Shown here: positions 49,261 through 61,375 of the stretch, piece by piece | Numbering within the stretch: the first letter of the stretch is position 1 | How the letters are laid out: each line of letters opens with the position of its first letter | Assembly (NCBI GenBank): GCA_050084515.1 | Contig: CM114272.1 | Coordinates: forward strand, 31,248,001 to 31,312,000 | Direction of reading: 5' to 3' | Length of the DNA stretch: 64,000 bases | From: Blasia pusilla | Taxonomy: Eukaryota; Marchantiophyta; Marchantiopsida; Blasiales | Made by a program: the position numbers and the translations under genes | The notes under the pieces: generated by a model | The model's database searches: none | The model's input: only the letters and a program-made list of their open reading frames with translations | What the model was told of the DNA's origin: nothing

Positions 49261-50820
49261 TTTGCTATCTCTTTGGATTTGGATGGTTATGTGGACTTGA
49301 ATGACCATAGAGAATATGCTCAATCCTCAGGAATGAAAATGTGAAAGAGGCTTTGTATGTTCACTCAAACGAGAGGATGTGGATAGGTATGTTTTTTGTG
49401 GATTTTTGCCATATGAATGTATTCATGGATGAGAATAGAAAATGTGGAGTTTTCGTCTTATGAGCTTTGAGGGTTATGGATGCACAAATTGAGTTATGAG
49501 TGAGAATTTTGAGTAATCTTCTTTGCACTTCTTTGTTACTTTGAGATGTATTTGATTGTTTGGGGTTTAGGGCACATGAAATCTTTTTTGAGCAAAAACC
49601 CGAAATGTGGATTTTTTTTTTTCCTTTGTGGGCTATTGGTATATGAGAATCTATACTCTATTTGTGTCAGGAGGTACGAAAGTATAAGATATTGCATAGA
49701 TTAACCCATTACTCATGTCTTTTTTAAATTTCAAATAGTTAGTATAAGATTCTATCATTAAATCCATCACAACTAATTTTTCCCCATTTTGGGAAAAATT
49801 AGTTGTGATGCATTCTTGAAATTAATGCATATAAATTTGCTCATAAATTTTCTTACAAGAAATCAAAGGGAGTTTTATCACCAAGACTTTATCATATATA
49901 TATATTTATCATTTGCATTAAAATAAATTTTCATTTCAAGGATAAGATAAATGAAAATTTGTAACAATTTTTGTGTATTTGCCATTGTAAAAAAAGCTCT
50001 ATGAATGGCATGTGTCTATTTTTTCGAATGGCAAAAAAATTCATATCAAAATTTTTCATGGAGATCTTCTAACATATTTAGTCATCTACTTTTCTTTTGG
50101 AATTATTTTATAGAACTTTTAAATATAATTTCCTTACGTCTCCTCCATAGTAATAGTATTTATTGGTGGAGAGATAAGGTTGAATCCAAGATAAGGAGAT
50201 GGGAAGAAAGAAAGCGACTTCGTCCTACTTAGAAAGGAAATAAATATGGCATCATTACTTCGGATGTTCTTCCAGTTTTAAGAAAAGCTGCCTGTTTTAA
50301 AAATGTTTAATTTTGAATATGAGAGGGAAAAAGATCTTCCGAATTTTTTTAGTAGGGAAGGGAGGAAGGGACACATTTTCAATTATACGAAAAATTTTCA
50401 ACTTAAGAGGATCTCATGAAGATAATTTTTAAAATCACTTAATTTTCAAGGAAAGAAGGATATGGATAGTTTTTAAAATAATTTAATTTTCAGTAAAAGA
50501 GGGGGATATAGAGATGGAGGAGATCCTTCTCTCCATGTAGTAACAAATGGACCCTTTTTTGGGTTTCAAGAAGGGCCCATCGTCCTTACCCATTTCAAAG
50601 GAGAGCGAAAAACACCCTTCATCTCCCCATCTCCGTCCTCAACCTTTCATGAAGGAAAGATGGACCCTCTCCATTCTTCCTGTAGAAAAAGTAAACAAAC
50701 TAGGTAGAAGGCGGTAAATGAAATGCCCATTTGTTTTTTCGAGACAAAACGTTTGTGCCCACGAAGTTTGTCCTTAACTATTCTGCGCACTAAATGTTGT
50801 TAAATGTTTAGTTAGTCATT
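49261..50820. other. AT-rich DNA with one long hairpin
   Basis: No gene recognised. The hairpin at 49765-49810 is listed separately. Confidence 0.4.
49765..49810. repeat. perfect 20-bp inverted repeat, 6-nt loop
   Basis: Arms at 49765-49784 (CATCACAACTAATTTTTCCC) and 49791-49810 are exact reverse complements with CATTTT between them. Confidence 0.95.
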
Positions 50821-51866
50821 GACACTGGTTACATTTGCATCAGGTTTGTCGAGCTTCCAAGCCCCAGGAGTGTAGGAAGTGGACACCATGGACAGGAACA
50901 GCTTGATGCACTAGCACAGGAAGCAAGAGCGTTTTGGAAGCATGGATTGGAAAATTTCCTTGTACTTCACAACTGATGCAAAACAATGCTGATTCAAGCT
51001 CCCATGAGATTTCTACAACGGATCTGCAGTTGCTTACAAACTGAACCAGGTGCGAAAGAAACTAGATCTCAACTGCGCATGGTAGAATTGGTCAGTTTCT
51101 GACTAAGTAGTGTCACGATGTAACAACTGCAAGAAAATAGGTTTTAAAGAACTCAAGTGCCAAATTTATACAGTTTTACAGATTCGGTCAAGGTACTAGG
51201 AAACCCATGGTTCTTATGGTTGAGACATTGAAGACATGGTCCATCACTTTCACCTTGTCTTCCCAGCAAGGTGAAAGTGATCAATGGCATAGAAACACCT
51301 CTAAACTGGGTACTTTTGGGGCATATTTACAGCTTAGACCCTTAATTATCCAATCGCGTCAACGAGTTCTCTCCCCCACAGTTCATTGCCACCATGAAGG
51401 CTTATCCACTCTTGTGAGCAGATCTGCTGTGACATGCCCTGGTACAATGAACCTTTTTTTTCAAGCTGTATCCACCTTAGGAACACCAGCACCGACCATA
51501 AGTACAGATACAAATCAGAAGAAGGAATATCCAAATTCGCCTTGTACATCTCAAGCCATAACAGAAGTTGGGTACCATCCTCGGATGCATATATATGATT
51601 GAGACTGCAAGTGAACTTCTGGCATGACAGTTGGTACTCCCTATAATGCATAATTTCTATTGTGGCTGGAAAAAGGCTGTTCTACTTTTTAAATCACCTG
51701 GTGAAACTACCTTTCCCGAGCCACTTATCGAGGAGGACCTTCAGCCTGCAAGGCAAAGTAATGTGAACCAACACTCAGTGATATTTCTGTTCTTCTGGGT
51801 AGTAGCATGGATAGCACGTCAGATCGTTTGTAAGTCCCTAGGGCCTATGATAATATCATGTACATG
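50821..51866 (-). other. 3' flank and probable 3' untranslated region of MIP2
   Basis: Directly downstream of the MIP2 stop on the minus strand. Composition resembles the gene's introns and leader more than the AT-rich DNA below 50820. The 101-codon minus-strand frame at 51346-51651 shows no family similarity. A hairpin lies at 51243-51281. The polyadenylation site was not located. Confidence 0.4.
51243..51281. repeat. 15-bp inverted repeat downstream of MIP2
   Basis: ATCACTTTCACCTTG at 51243-51257 and its exact reverse complement at 51267-51281 with a 9-nt loop, about 590 bp beyond the MIP2 stop codon. In an extended 3' UTR it would form a stem. Confidence 0.9.
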
Positions 51867-54800
51867 CTAGGTCAAATCTTTAGTGAGAGTCTTCGAGGCA
51901 GATGTCAAGACTTCCTCCAGACGGCAAGTAAGGCTCTGGACAGTATTTTTCAAGTGATCCAACTGCCTACACTGTGCCTGATCCTTGGGGTTCCACTTGA
52001 CTCTCTTCACAATTGCTTCTACTGATGAACTGTCTGCTTGAGACCGCAAATACCGTTGCAATGCCATATAAGCAGCATTCCAAGTTGCTAGAGCAGGGTG
52101 GACTCGCATAAACTGCAACACCAAGGCACCTGCCCTTGCATAATCTTTTGCTTTTGTCAACTCTGCAACAAAGAACGGGAATGCCACGGCACAGAGAGGC
52201 ACTTTGTCTGCGGATATGATGCAATCTTTCAATGATGGTCTCATAGACAACTGCAACTCCTGTGCTTGGAGAGCAAGATGTCCCAGACATTGGCAGAGAG
52301 CTGAAAAGACCATGGACAGTGAGGGATCAACAGCTATGGTCGGTAACAGGCCGGATGAAAGCACAAGAGACATGAGATCCTGGTTCACAACTTCACTTAA
52401 CAGAACATCTTTACTGTCGGCCCTGCCCTTCTTTTGTTTTGAACTGGTGAACTGTACCCATCTCTGAGGGAATTCCTTCGCCACATCCTGAAGCATCTTC
52501 TCCATCAACTTTAGTCCATGAACTTGACAGGAGTTGTATGGCAGGAGTAACGCTATTTGAAGGGCAGCACTAGGATTTGTCAAACCAATGGCACAAACAA
52601 GGTCCTCAGCCTCATTTTCTGGTAATAACACCTTTGTTGGATGTAACAAGGCTGCATCCAAAACACTCAGAGCCTCTTCAAAACAACCCCAGTCAAAAAG
52701 CTTTTGTAAGGCAGTTTTCCAACACGAATGCAAGGTGTGCATTGTCCAGCTGTTCTCGCCGAATTCTTCCCATCCTTCGTCCCAATCCTCACCATCCCCA
52801 TAATTACTTGCATCACCCTTGGGTGTTCCTTCTTTCCTTTCTCCGCCCTTGTGATCAAAGCCAAAGACTGCTTCCCATTCAACCAAAAGTGCTTTCAATG
52901 CTATTGCTTGCTCAGCAGATGACGTGGTTTCCACCAGAAGATTAAAAAATGATATTGCAGCTTCGGGACTCGCAAGCTCTGTGGTTGTCACCTCCAAACT
53001 AGGCCAAAAAGATGATATAACCTGGGTAGATCGCAAAGCTAAAAGGACATTCCTAGCTTTCCCTTTTTCGTCTTCTCCAGCGCCTTGTTTCAGAGATTCT
53101 AAAGTCCCACATTCTGCTTCCCATTTTCCCCAAGAGATGTTGAGGTCTTCATCTCCAAGTTGATATTTACGCCAAAAATCCTTCCTAGATGCTCTGCCTT
53201 TTCTAACAGTCTCAAGAAGTTCTAATACAAAAATTCTCACGGGAAGAGGAACCACTAAATCTTCTGCAAATGTACATAACTTTTGCCAGACAGAGTGCCG
53301 TAACCTATTTAAGACATTACTGAGACACAAGTCTTGATCAGCAAGTGAATTTGGATCAACTTCTGATGATTCCATGTCACTGCTCAATGACACTAGAGCT
53401 CGGACCAAAATATTTTTATTTTTTGAAATAGCCCCTCCTTTTAAACCAGACATAGACTCTTCCCTCTGTAGTCCTTTCAGAGCTGTGTCAACAACCTGCA
53501 TATAGATCTCAAGAGTGTCTGAAAACCGGTCTGAACTCGTTAGCAAGTTTGCCCAGTACCCTGATATTGAAGCCATGATCTCCTCGTCTGCTGTCCAGTC
53601 TGCGCGCAACAGAGCCCAAAAGTACCTCACCAGCACCTGCCAAAACCATCCGTCAGTTATAAAATAATTTATGACACTGAGGACTGACAGCTCAGATAAG
53701 CACTAACAGATAGATCCTGCCTATATTTGAGGGAGTTTTGAATATTGAAGAAGAAACACCACGCAATAAAGTTCATAAGCTTGCTTGGCTTAGCCATCCA
53801 AGCTAAATTTGCATTTACGCTGTCAAGTACGTAAATAACACACAAAAGGATATGAAGAATGAAGGAGATGAGGATACAATAGCCAAACTACAGAGCATAA
53901 ACGAAATGCAGGGATATTGCTCTGATTACAAGTTGATAGGAGTGGAACGACGTACAAGCAAGACTGACTGTAAAATCTGATCTCTCAAGATTAAGCTGTG
54001 GATCATGGCTGTCCACCCAACTCTTCTATGAGACCTGCCTTTCTCAGTCCCTCCTATCAAGATAATTCATTCACACTACAGGACTGCCACATAATCTATC
54101 CATGGCACTGCAATCCTGCCCCATGATTTTCTAATCACAAGCAGGCTGGATCCATCTAAACGAGAGTGAGTGACTTCTGTACTGCATTGTGGCGAAACCT
54201 CTTGTTCTCTTCCTACAATCTGCTCATGTGTGGAAGCGCTGTGCCTCTCCAGAAAATCTGAACCACTCAATGGGTGATTCAAACTGCTCCACTAAATAGT
54301 GAACTATCTTGTCATTAGAATTGTCTTATTTAAACCATAAATTCTAACAATAAATGACTTCCAATTGCAACAACTAGCAAAGATTATTTGCCTCCTAAAA
54401 GATGAGAATATCTTACCTGCCACCTTTCCACATGGTATTCATCTGCCAAATCAAGCACTTTGGGTAGCAATTGCTCCTGCTGTGTTCTTGCAGATTCAAC
54501 AAGTGAAAATATCTTCTCAGCTATGAATTCCTTGTCACCTGTTATGAAGCGTCCAACATCAACCCCAGGGAGCATTTGCTGGAGTCTTCTTGATTCCTCT
54601 GCCACTTTCAACTTTTCTACAGCTCTGGCTTGAAACTTGTTCCAAAAGTTGGCCCCTGCTGAACTAACATCACGATCACCACCTGGAGAAAACCATGGGA
54701 CCACAATCAAACCTTCAGATGCAAACGTGACAACCACCACTTCAGCAGGATCATAGTAAAAGGAGTTTTTGAACCAAAATACATCCTAGGCATTCATTAT

Positions 54801-57800
54801 CAGTGCTTGGTATTCTATGTAGTACAGGGATGTATCTCTGGAAAGTCCTCTAAATTCCTATGCAGAAGTCGGGAAATTTGCAAATACTCTGAGAAGAAAC
54901 GAAGACACAAGTCGGCACCTGGCATATGAGACCTCTGTACTTTGAGATTTTTTCGCAAAGCATTTCTCCGTTCTTCTGGACTATGCAAGTCCAACACTAA
55001 TAGCTGTAATGAGCTGAAGCACCATGCGATTTCCAAAGCTTGATATGCCACCTGGTGATTCTCTCTACTTTCAAGTTCCTTCTCTAATAGCTCAGCTCCA
55101 AGATGTACATTTCTCAGATTCAAAAGATACCCACACCCAACTGTGTCGTTCTCTTTGGTTGCTGGGCTACTCATCGCTTCATGTGCAAGCACTGTAACAA
55201 GGCTGTCATCTGTAACAAAGTCATAACTGGCTAATCCATGCAATATCAAGGCTGCCGCATGAGACTTTTGGCTTTGACATTCCTTTGGGAGAGAGGCTTG
55301 CCACTGTCCAACATCGATCCACTCTTCTTCAGCTCCACTATCTGACTGACCTTCAAACTGCATATTGGTGGAGCCAGAGCTTACTTCTAGGAGCCAAGGT
55401 AGATGCAAGCAGCAAAAGCCCAGAGCTTTCCTCCTTTCCCTAGCAAATATCTTCCAATCTTGCTCACTAAGGTTCCGTTTTCCAGAGATAACATGTGAAA
55501 GAGCATGTCTGGCCTCTTCCCAGTAGGTGTTATCCTTTGCCATTTCACTATTAGACAGAGACTCTGGATACGATTCCAGTATGTTAGAAAGGGATGCCAT
55601 CACTTTCTCATGATCTCCTAGGCTGATGACAGGCCTCCCCAAAACAGTGCCGAGGCTATTACATGAGCTCATTATATCAAACTCTTTCCAGGCACTGAGC
55701 AATTCTCCAACTGATTCTTCATCACAGTGACCCAATGCAAATCCAATAAGCTCTTTGCGAGTATTTAAGTCCATTGGCCCAAAGTCAGGACCTCGTCCAA
55801 GTGTTGCACACAGATCCCAAATAGCACCGTGGCCCTTTCTGACCAAGCCAAGGCATAGATCTAGAGCAAGACCAAAATCGCCAACCCCTGCAGCCTCTCT
55901 TGCGATTACTGCTTCCACAGAAGCGATGTCATCTGCAGAGGTCAACCCCAGAAGCCTAGCAAGATTCATAATTTCTGGGACATTCAGGTAGGCACCTGGA
56001 TCAGTAGAAACTGCCAATTTCACTACTTCCATGCTGTCTTTTAACTGACGAAACTGGATGGGCAACAAAGTCACTCCCAGAGAGGGGAGTTGCTCCGTAA
56101 TTGCATTGATGAGGTTGATCTCTGTAGTGAGGGCTTTGCTCGGTGAGAGAAGATTGAGGCACTGTCTTGCTTTGCCAATCTGCAAATGATGAGTACCTTT
56201 TGCATCAAGGGGAGGAAAGGTTATTCTGAGACTAGCCACGTGCACTCGAGCACAATTCAGGAGAGACTCCCACCAAAAGGTTTCTAGTAACTATCCTCAC
56301 ATGCTGTTTGGAGCCTGCATGAATACTCCACGCTTCTATTGTGTAGACTACCAAAAATGGACAAAAATGCTGGACTGAAAGAACCGGTTTGCTCAACTTT
56401 TCCATCAGAGATTTGACATGGATATTCTCTACGCTACTAAAACTTGACTCAACAAACCAAACTCTGCAGTGTAAGTGAAAGACAACACTGCTCCTTTGGG
56501 AAGGTAGTAATGCGCATTAAGTAGGGAAAGACAACCAAAGTCAGGAGGGAACTTACAGCAGGTGAGTCCAAGGTCAAGGCTGAGAAGAAATATTCCCGAG
56601 CAACACTTATTAACAACTTCTCTGCTTTCTCAGTCCTCAAAATGGTTATACCGGTTCCCTTCAAGTAGTTCTTGGCCAAAGAGAACTTTCCAGCTTTCAA
56701 CATTCCCTGACAAAAATCTAAGAGTAAAGATTCTCTGTCAAGAAATGGAAAAGCCTTCTCTTGCAGTGTTCGGAGGTCTTGCCACAATGTTGCCCAGCTA
56801 CTGTCAGTTTTTGCCAGGTCTCTGCTTTGAAACTTTGTTAAGAGTATGCGGATGAGGCGCTTTGTGCCACTGATGTCTTCTTTGCAGATGATAAAATAGT
56901 TGATGGGCTTTGGAACCTGTTTAAAGAAACAAAAACTGTAATGAATCTTATAGTCTTCATAGAGCATACTTAATCTCAGATGGGTGAACTCATGTACTGT
57001 TGACTTCAATTCAAACCAAAACTGTTCAAAATAGATTTCTATCAACTAGTGTGTTTAAGTCCTTGCCCATGAACGGCCTGAAAATTTTTACAAATCTCCC
57101 CCAGTCACAATAGTCATCAACAATTACAGCAGAAAATGGGAATGCGGAAAAGGTACTCCTTACAAGGATGTCATGGTGGTATGCCTTCTGGAAGTAAAGA
57201 AAGAAGCCTCACCTGATATTGAAGGAGAAGTTTTCCTGCCTTCACATGCCCCTCTGCTTGGCGTACTCTTGTTTCGAGCTCATCAGTTAACATGTTGTCT
57301 CTCCCTAGAGCATTTCCAAATAAATCACTACCGGTTCTGGGAGACATTGGATGTGTCTCATCATTCAGGGGTGTCATCCCCATCTGCATATCTACAGATT
57401 TACCGACAGTACCCCTCAAGGCTCTCATAAACCCCTTTCTCAACCCTCCTGATGCCTGAACATCCTCAAAGGTCGAACTAAGTTCTTTGCTTCTCAGGTC
57501 TCTTTCTCTTTGTGGCAGTTTCTTCAGCATGGTGTCCATGACATTCCACTCATCTGTCTGGCTGCAAGCGTAAATGCAATCTAATGCCACTTCAACAAGC
57601 TCCTCTTCACTTTTAAAAAGACCATTGTCTCTCGGTTCTTTACAACAATCGGCTAAAATTGCTGAACAAAGCGATAACTTGTTTTCCTTTGCTGCTTCTT
57701 TCAACCACCGCACCAAGAAGGATTCTGACAGGTCCTCCAGATCACCAGTAACCCTAGCGTTGATTCTGTGCACCTCAGTCCTATGCAAAAAAGGAACTGC

Positions 57801-59256
57801 TCGCTCTCTTAGCCGCTCCACTATATTACCCTCCCTGCCCCCATCAAGGATCAGCTTGAATTTTTCATATGTGCTCAGCCGTTCCCAATCCAAGAGGCTG
57901 TAGCTATTCTCATACTCATCAGAGTCACTCGCAAAGATAATTCCACATAAGTCAGAGACAACTTCCAGAAAGTCTTCGAGTTCTTTGAATCCTTTTCCAA
58001 CAGCCAAGTCAAGCAAAGAGACACTGTTTTCCAGCAACCCGCATGCTTTGTCTATCTCCCGTGCACGCCCCACATACCAGTCAACAATTTCCATCTTAGT
58101 TGGCCAGACGAGACCTTTCAATAACTTCACCACATTCTCTGTGCTGTCTTGGAGACTCACGTCAACCAATCCCTCCTCGAAACTTCTTCTCCCATTCTTG
58201 AGTGCCTCTAGTACTTCTGCACTTTCCACCCCATCTTCATGACTACGAGGAAGAAGTGCTTTGGGAGGAGAGGCGTCAGGTAGCAGTTGACTGTAATTGT
58301 GAGGCGGGAGGGTCTCTGGAATGGAATCCAATATCTGCAGAATATGAGGGGCCAGAGAGTATGTATGTCGATTGAAAAGCAAGGCTAGAGCTCCTGTTTT
58401 CCCCCGTTCAGCAAACCCAATTCCAACGTTGACCAGAGGAGCTGTGCGAAATGTGGAGTACTCCTTGGCTGAATATCTGTTTTTAAGCCACCAAGAGAAA
58501 TCAAATTCCGTCCAAGCAGGAGACCATGAACTCACAGCACCCCTTATGTGCTTGCTACAGAGGCGATCGCACTGAGACAGGTTACCATACAACAACAATT
58601 TGAAAGCAACGACCAAATCGAAACAAAATCACAAGGGAAAAAAATGATTTTGTTGAGAGACTCACAACATGAGACACCCAGAGCATGAGAACCTCCCATC
58701 TGCCATTGTCCATTTCTCTGATAGTGCAGTACAACTCTCTACTTTGTAAGAAAGCAATTCACCCAATCCATGCAGAGCTACGAAACCCTCTCAGACTTCA
58801 CGATCTTAGCAGGCCACAGCAGCATGAGCCCACTCACCTGCCGTTGTTAATTCCGATGAATGTTTCGAGTCTGTCTTTGTATTGCAGAAGTCGCAAGCGT
58901 TTGCATCGAAACCACCACGCCTTGTCATCGCCAGTGCCATCCTGTGAGGAACTCCCAGTCCCAGAGGAAACGAAAGGCTCGGTGACCCGGAGGCCGACAT
59001 TGAGCAGGGAATTCATGGCATCATAAGTGGGGCACAACCTGTCCTTGGCTTCTCTCACAACCCACATCCGATCTTCAACTTGTGACAACACATCTCGGAT
59101 GGCTTCCTCCCCAAAATCCGAAGCGCTCCACTGGGCCTTATAAACGTCATCTTTGTCCAGTCCGAATCTATCCGCCAGATTGATCGCCGATTCGAAGTCT
59201 CCTTTCTCCAGGAACTTCTGGAACCTTTGGAGCTCAGCTCTTGTTAACAAAGCCAT
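51867..59256 (-). CDS. MIP2: MAG2-INTERACTING PROTEIN 2 / NBAS homologue (Sec39 domain), short form
   Basis: Seven exons in transcript order: 59256-58838, 58717-58666, 58571-57213, 56916-56557, 56179-54919, 54682-54417 and 53636-51867. Every intron is GT-AG and every junction keeps phase, giving 1,828 residues. The start (ATG 59256, MALLTRAELQRFQKFLEKGDF) opens the Sec39 region; the only upstream in-frame stretch (to a TGA near 59341) has no ATG. Recognisable plant NBAS/MIP2 features are RLETFIGIN, SLAPHILQILDSIPET, YQ/VPKPINYF across an intron, LKAGKFSLAKNYLKGTG, LGVTLLPIQFRQLKD, GHGAIWDLCA, GFALGHCDEESVGELL, an acidic EDWDEGWEEF near residue 1525, and a conserved C terminus. The family tethers retrograde COPI vesicles at the ER (with MAG2/Tip20-type partners and SNAREs) and acts in storage-protein export. 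It is unusual in lacking the N-terminal beta-propeller and, by memory of homologues, about 300 middle residues. The protein should be cytosolic, peripheral on ER membranes. Confidence 0.9.
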
Positions 59257-59700
59257 CCCTGCGCCGATCACCCAAACCTCTGAATCAAACCCTCCTCTAA
59301 ACCCGTTCCTTAACGTCCTTGGAATCTCACCCCTTCCATGTCAACCAACACCTCCACTCCCTTCTCTTCTGCCCAACTGTCAGCGATGGGGGTTCCCACT
59401 TCTGCACCCGAATTCTCCCAGGGAAAGATCCGCCCTCCTACGCCGCAATCCGAAACCGACAGTAGACGGAAAGCCACCTCTGCTGTCAATGTCACGGATC
59501 GTCCTCAGGTTCATCGACCCCATCCGCTTCTACTCCTCTCGCGCATTTCGTCAATCCCTATCTACCACTGCAGTCTTCTGCTGATTCATTTATCGAATCC
59601 GTCCAATTCTCGCATCGCATGGATCCCTTCTATGATTCTACAAAAATCTGCAGTCGTTTGAATCCAGGAAGGCCATGTGAAATTCAACATCCTACGAAGT
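59257..59700 (-). promoter_or_regulatory. 5' leader/promoter region of MIP2
   Basis: CpG- and GC-rich DNA immediately upstream of the ATG, changing to AT-rich beyond about 59650. The in-frame upstream stop near 59341 and lack of an upstream ATG in that frame support a leader. A 61-codon frame at 59310-59495 lies in another frame and shows no WD40 pattern. No definite TATA box is assigned. Confidence 0.45.
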
Positions 59701-60031
59701 GTTTGTTGGTTTAGGTTGAATCCCCATCACTTTAGCATGAAATCTATATTATTGTAGAGGGCCTCTTTTATTTGCAAATATGGCCTTCTTAACTTTCTTA
59801 TATCCACTTCATTGAAAAATAATAAAAAAAAGGTGATAACATCACAAAAGAGGAATAAAAAATGCATAATGGAATGCAAAAAGAGAATGGCAACTAGCCC
59901 ATGCAAACACCGACTCAACGAGCTACACGATTGATGGCTTGAAACAAGTTTGACAAAAACACGAGTGGTTGGTTAGACGTGAATGGACGACGAGGCGAGC
60001 GATCCCCCACCACCTCCGCACTAGGTATCAC
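59701..60031. other. short spacer between MIP2 promoter and LINE-like element
   Basis: AT-rich with an A-run near 59825. Nothing recognised. It may include the 3' tail of the LINE-like element. Confidence 0.4.
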
Positions 60032-60750
60032 TCACAAGGCTTGTGCAGGTTGTAAGGCCTCTGAGATGTATTGCAAAAAATAAGTAGTAGCTAAAGAGAG
60101 AGAAGGACTACGAGAAGGGGCAAGGTGATGATTATCGAGGGAGTGGTGAGCATATGTTTGCAGGAAAGTATCAAAAGACACATGTAAATGATCGAAAACT
60201 TCCACTGCAAAAGGAATAAATCCATCAGTCGCATATCTCACAACATAACTTAACTCCTTGATTCTTGATGCAGCTTCGGCCACCAAACCTTTGGTACGTG
60301 CCGCTCGACATACCAAGTCAGAACGTGTTGGATCCGCAACCACCACATCACCTAGTGTCCGAAAACCACATCGAGACATAACAAGATTAACTCTCTGACG
60401 AGAGGTTGCTTGTGTGGTTGAAGGTAGGATATGGAGTTGCTCTTGCCCAACGGTGTATCCTCTAGTACGAGCCATCGATGCTACCGCCTCTCTAATGACA
60501 TCATGTGTGGCCGTTTGTTCTCCACCATGTGCACATCAAAGAATATGGATACCCTTGGCATCAATGGGATCCCCGCATACACAATTCGGCACACCTAATA
60601 GAGAAGGATGGGGAAGTCCAATGCGTAACCGCAAAGCTGTCGAGTATATACTTCGAGGAAGACGAAATGGAAGAATAAGAGGATTTGAAGTGAGCCACGC
60701 CCCCGTTCTAGTACTCGCACATGAACAAGATGAGCCCAATGAGCGTTAGG
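60032..60750 (-). pseudogene. LINE-like C-terminal zinc finger and endonuclease-like domain
   Basis: Minus-strand reading: GAWLTSNPLILPF, RLRIGLPHPSLLG, then the metal-binding pattern CVCGDPIDAKGIHIL-stop-CAHGG (Cys, Cys, His, Cys), then TATHDVIREAVASMARTRGY and a part containing LGDVVVADPTR, PFAVEVFDHLH and a C-terminal helical end. This arrangement is typical of the C-terminal region of LINE families with a restriction-like endonuclease; the D..ADPT motif is a plausible catalytic part. The single TGA directly before the last Cys (60532-60534) probably arose from a CGA Arg codon. Confidence 0.75.
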
Positions 60751-60754
60751 GATG

Positions 60755-61371
60755 TGTTACATCTGAGTAGCTGATAGGCCGAGATCTATCGTGGATAGGG
60801 CATAAGAGCCAGCAGACTATCTTGAGTGTAATTTTGTCCCACGGTGTCGGATGAGGTTGAGGATAGGTCCATTGTGTTAGGAACGTCGTTTCTGACAATT
60901 TTCCTGTTGAGGTCTTTCACAATCAGGTGACTTGTTGACCAGGTCACCCGCCCCTAGTAACCTGTGCGCGTAGGTTACCAAGGGGATAGCTAATTTTAGG
61001 GGAAGAGCCTTTTGGTTCTTCCAAACCCTATATAAGAGAGGAAGATGGATTTCCTAAGCCATCTTTCTCATGTTGGGTCATTGGAACACCTCTCTTGTAT
61101 GTGTGTGAGATAGGACTAGGGTGCTAGCGTCCGGATTCTTTGATAGCACAGGGTGGACGAGGCTCGATATGCCGATGTAGATTGAGGAGTGGAGTTTTAG
61201 GCCGGGTGTGCTATTTTTACTACTCTTTATTTTTGTTGTGTGATCTCCATGTATATGTATGAGTTGATTTTTGTACATGTGTGGATGACCCGTGTGTGGG
61301 GAAGATCGGTGTTGTGTGATGTAGATGTGACCAGCGATATATGTTGTGTAGCAATATGTATGCGCATGACA
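60755..61371 (+). mobile_element. solo LTR (617 bp) with 4-bp target duplication
   Basis: It begins TGTTACATC and ends GCGCATGACA. GATG at 60751-60754 is repeated at 61372-61375. Removing it rejoins the LINE-like sequence as GTTAGG-GATG-CCTTAG. It belongs to the same family as 19722-20643. TATATAAG at 61029-61036 is a likely core promoter. No internal retroelement sequence is present, as expected after LTR-LTR recombination. Confidence 0.85.
61029..61036 (+). promoter_or_regulatory. TATA box of the solo LTR
   Basis: TATATAAG followed by AGAGGAAGATGG. The same position in the LTR at 19722-20643 carries ATAAGAGAGGAAGA, so the motif is conserved in the family. It points right, away from MIP2. 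Confidence 0.6.
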
Positions 61372-61375
61372 GATG

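Noticed and set aside
51346-51651. 101-codon minus-strand frame downstream of MIP2
   Set aside because: It follows the MIP2 stop, has no recognisable domain, and probably lies in the 3' UTR.
54076-54282. 68-codon frame in the 780-bp MIP2 intron as the missing middle exon
   Set aside because: It has no similarity to the expected region, and the flanking exons already join in phase without it.
56917-57045. N-terminal part of the long frame over MIP2 exon 4
   Set aside because: It is intron read-through; a clear acceptor at 56917 precedes VPKPINYF, which continues exon 3 in phase.
59310-59495. Possible upstream MIP2 exon encoding part of a beta-propeller
   Set aside because: The frame differs from exon 1, ends in a stop at 59310 without a splice donor, and shows no WD-repeat pattern.
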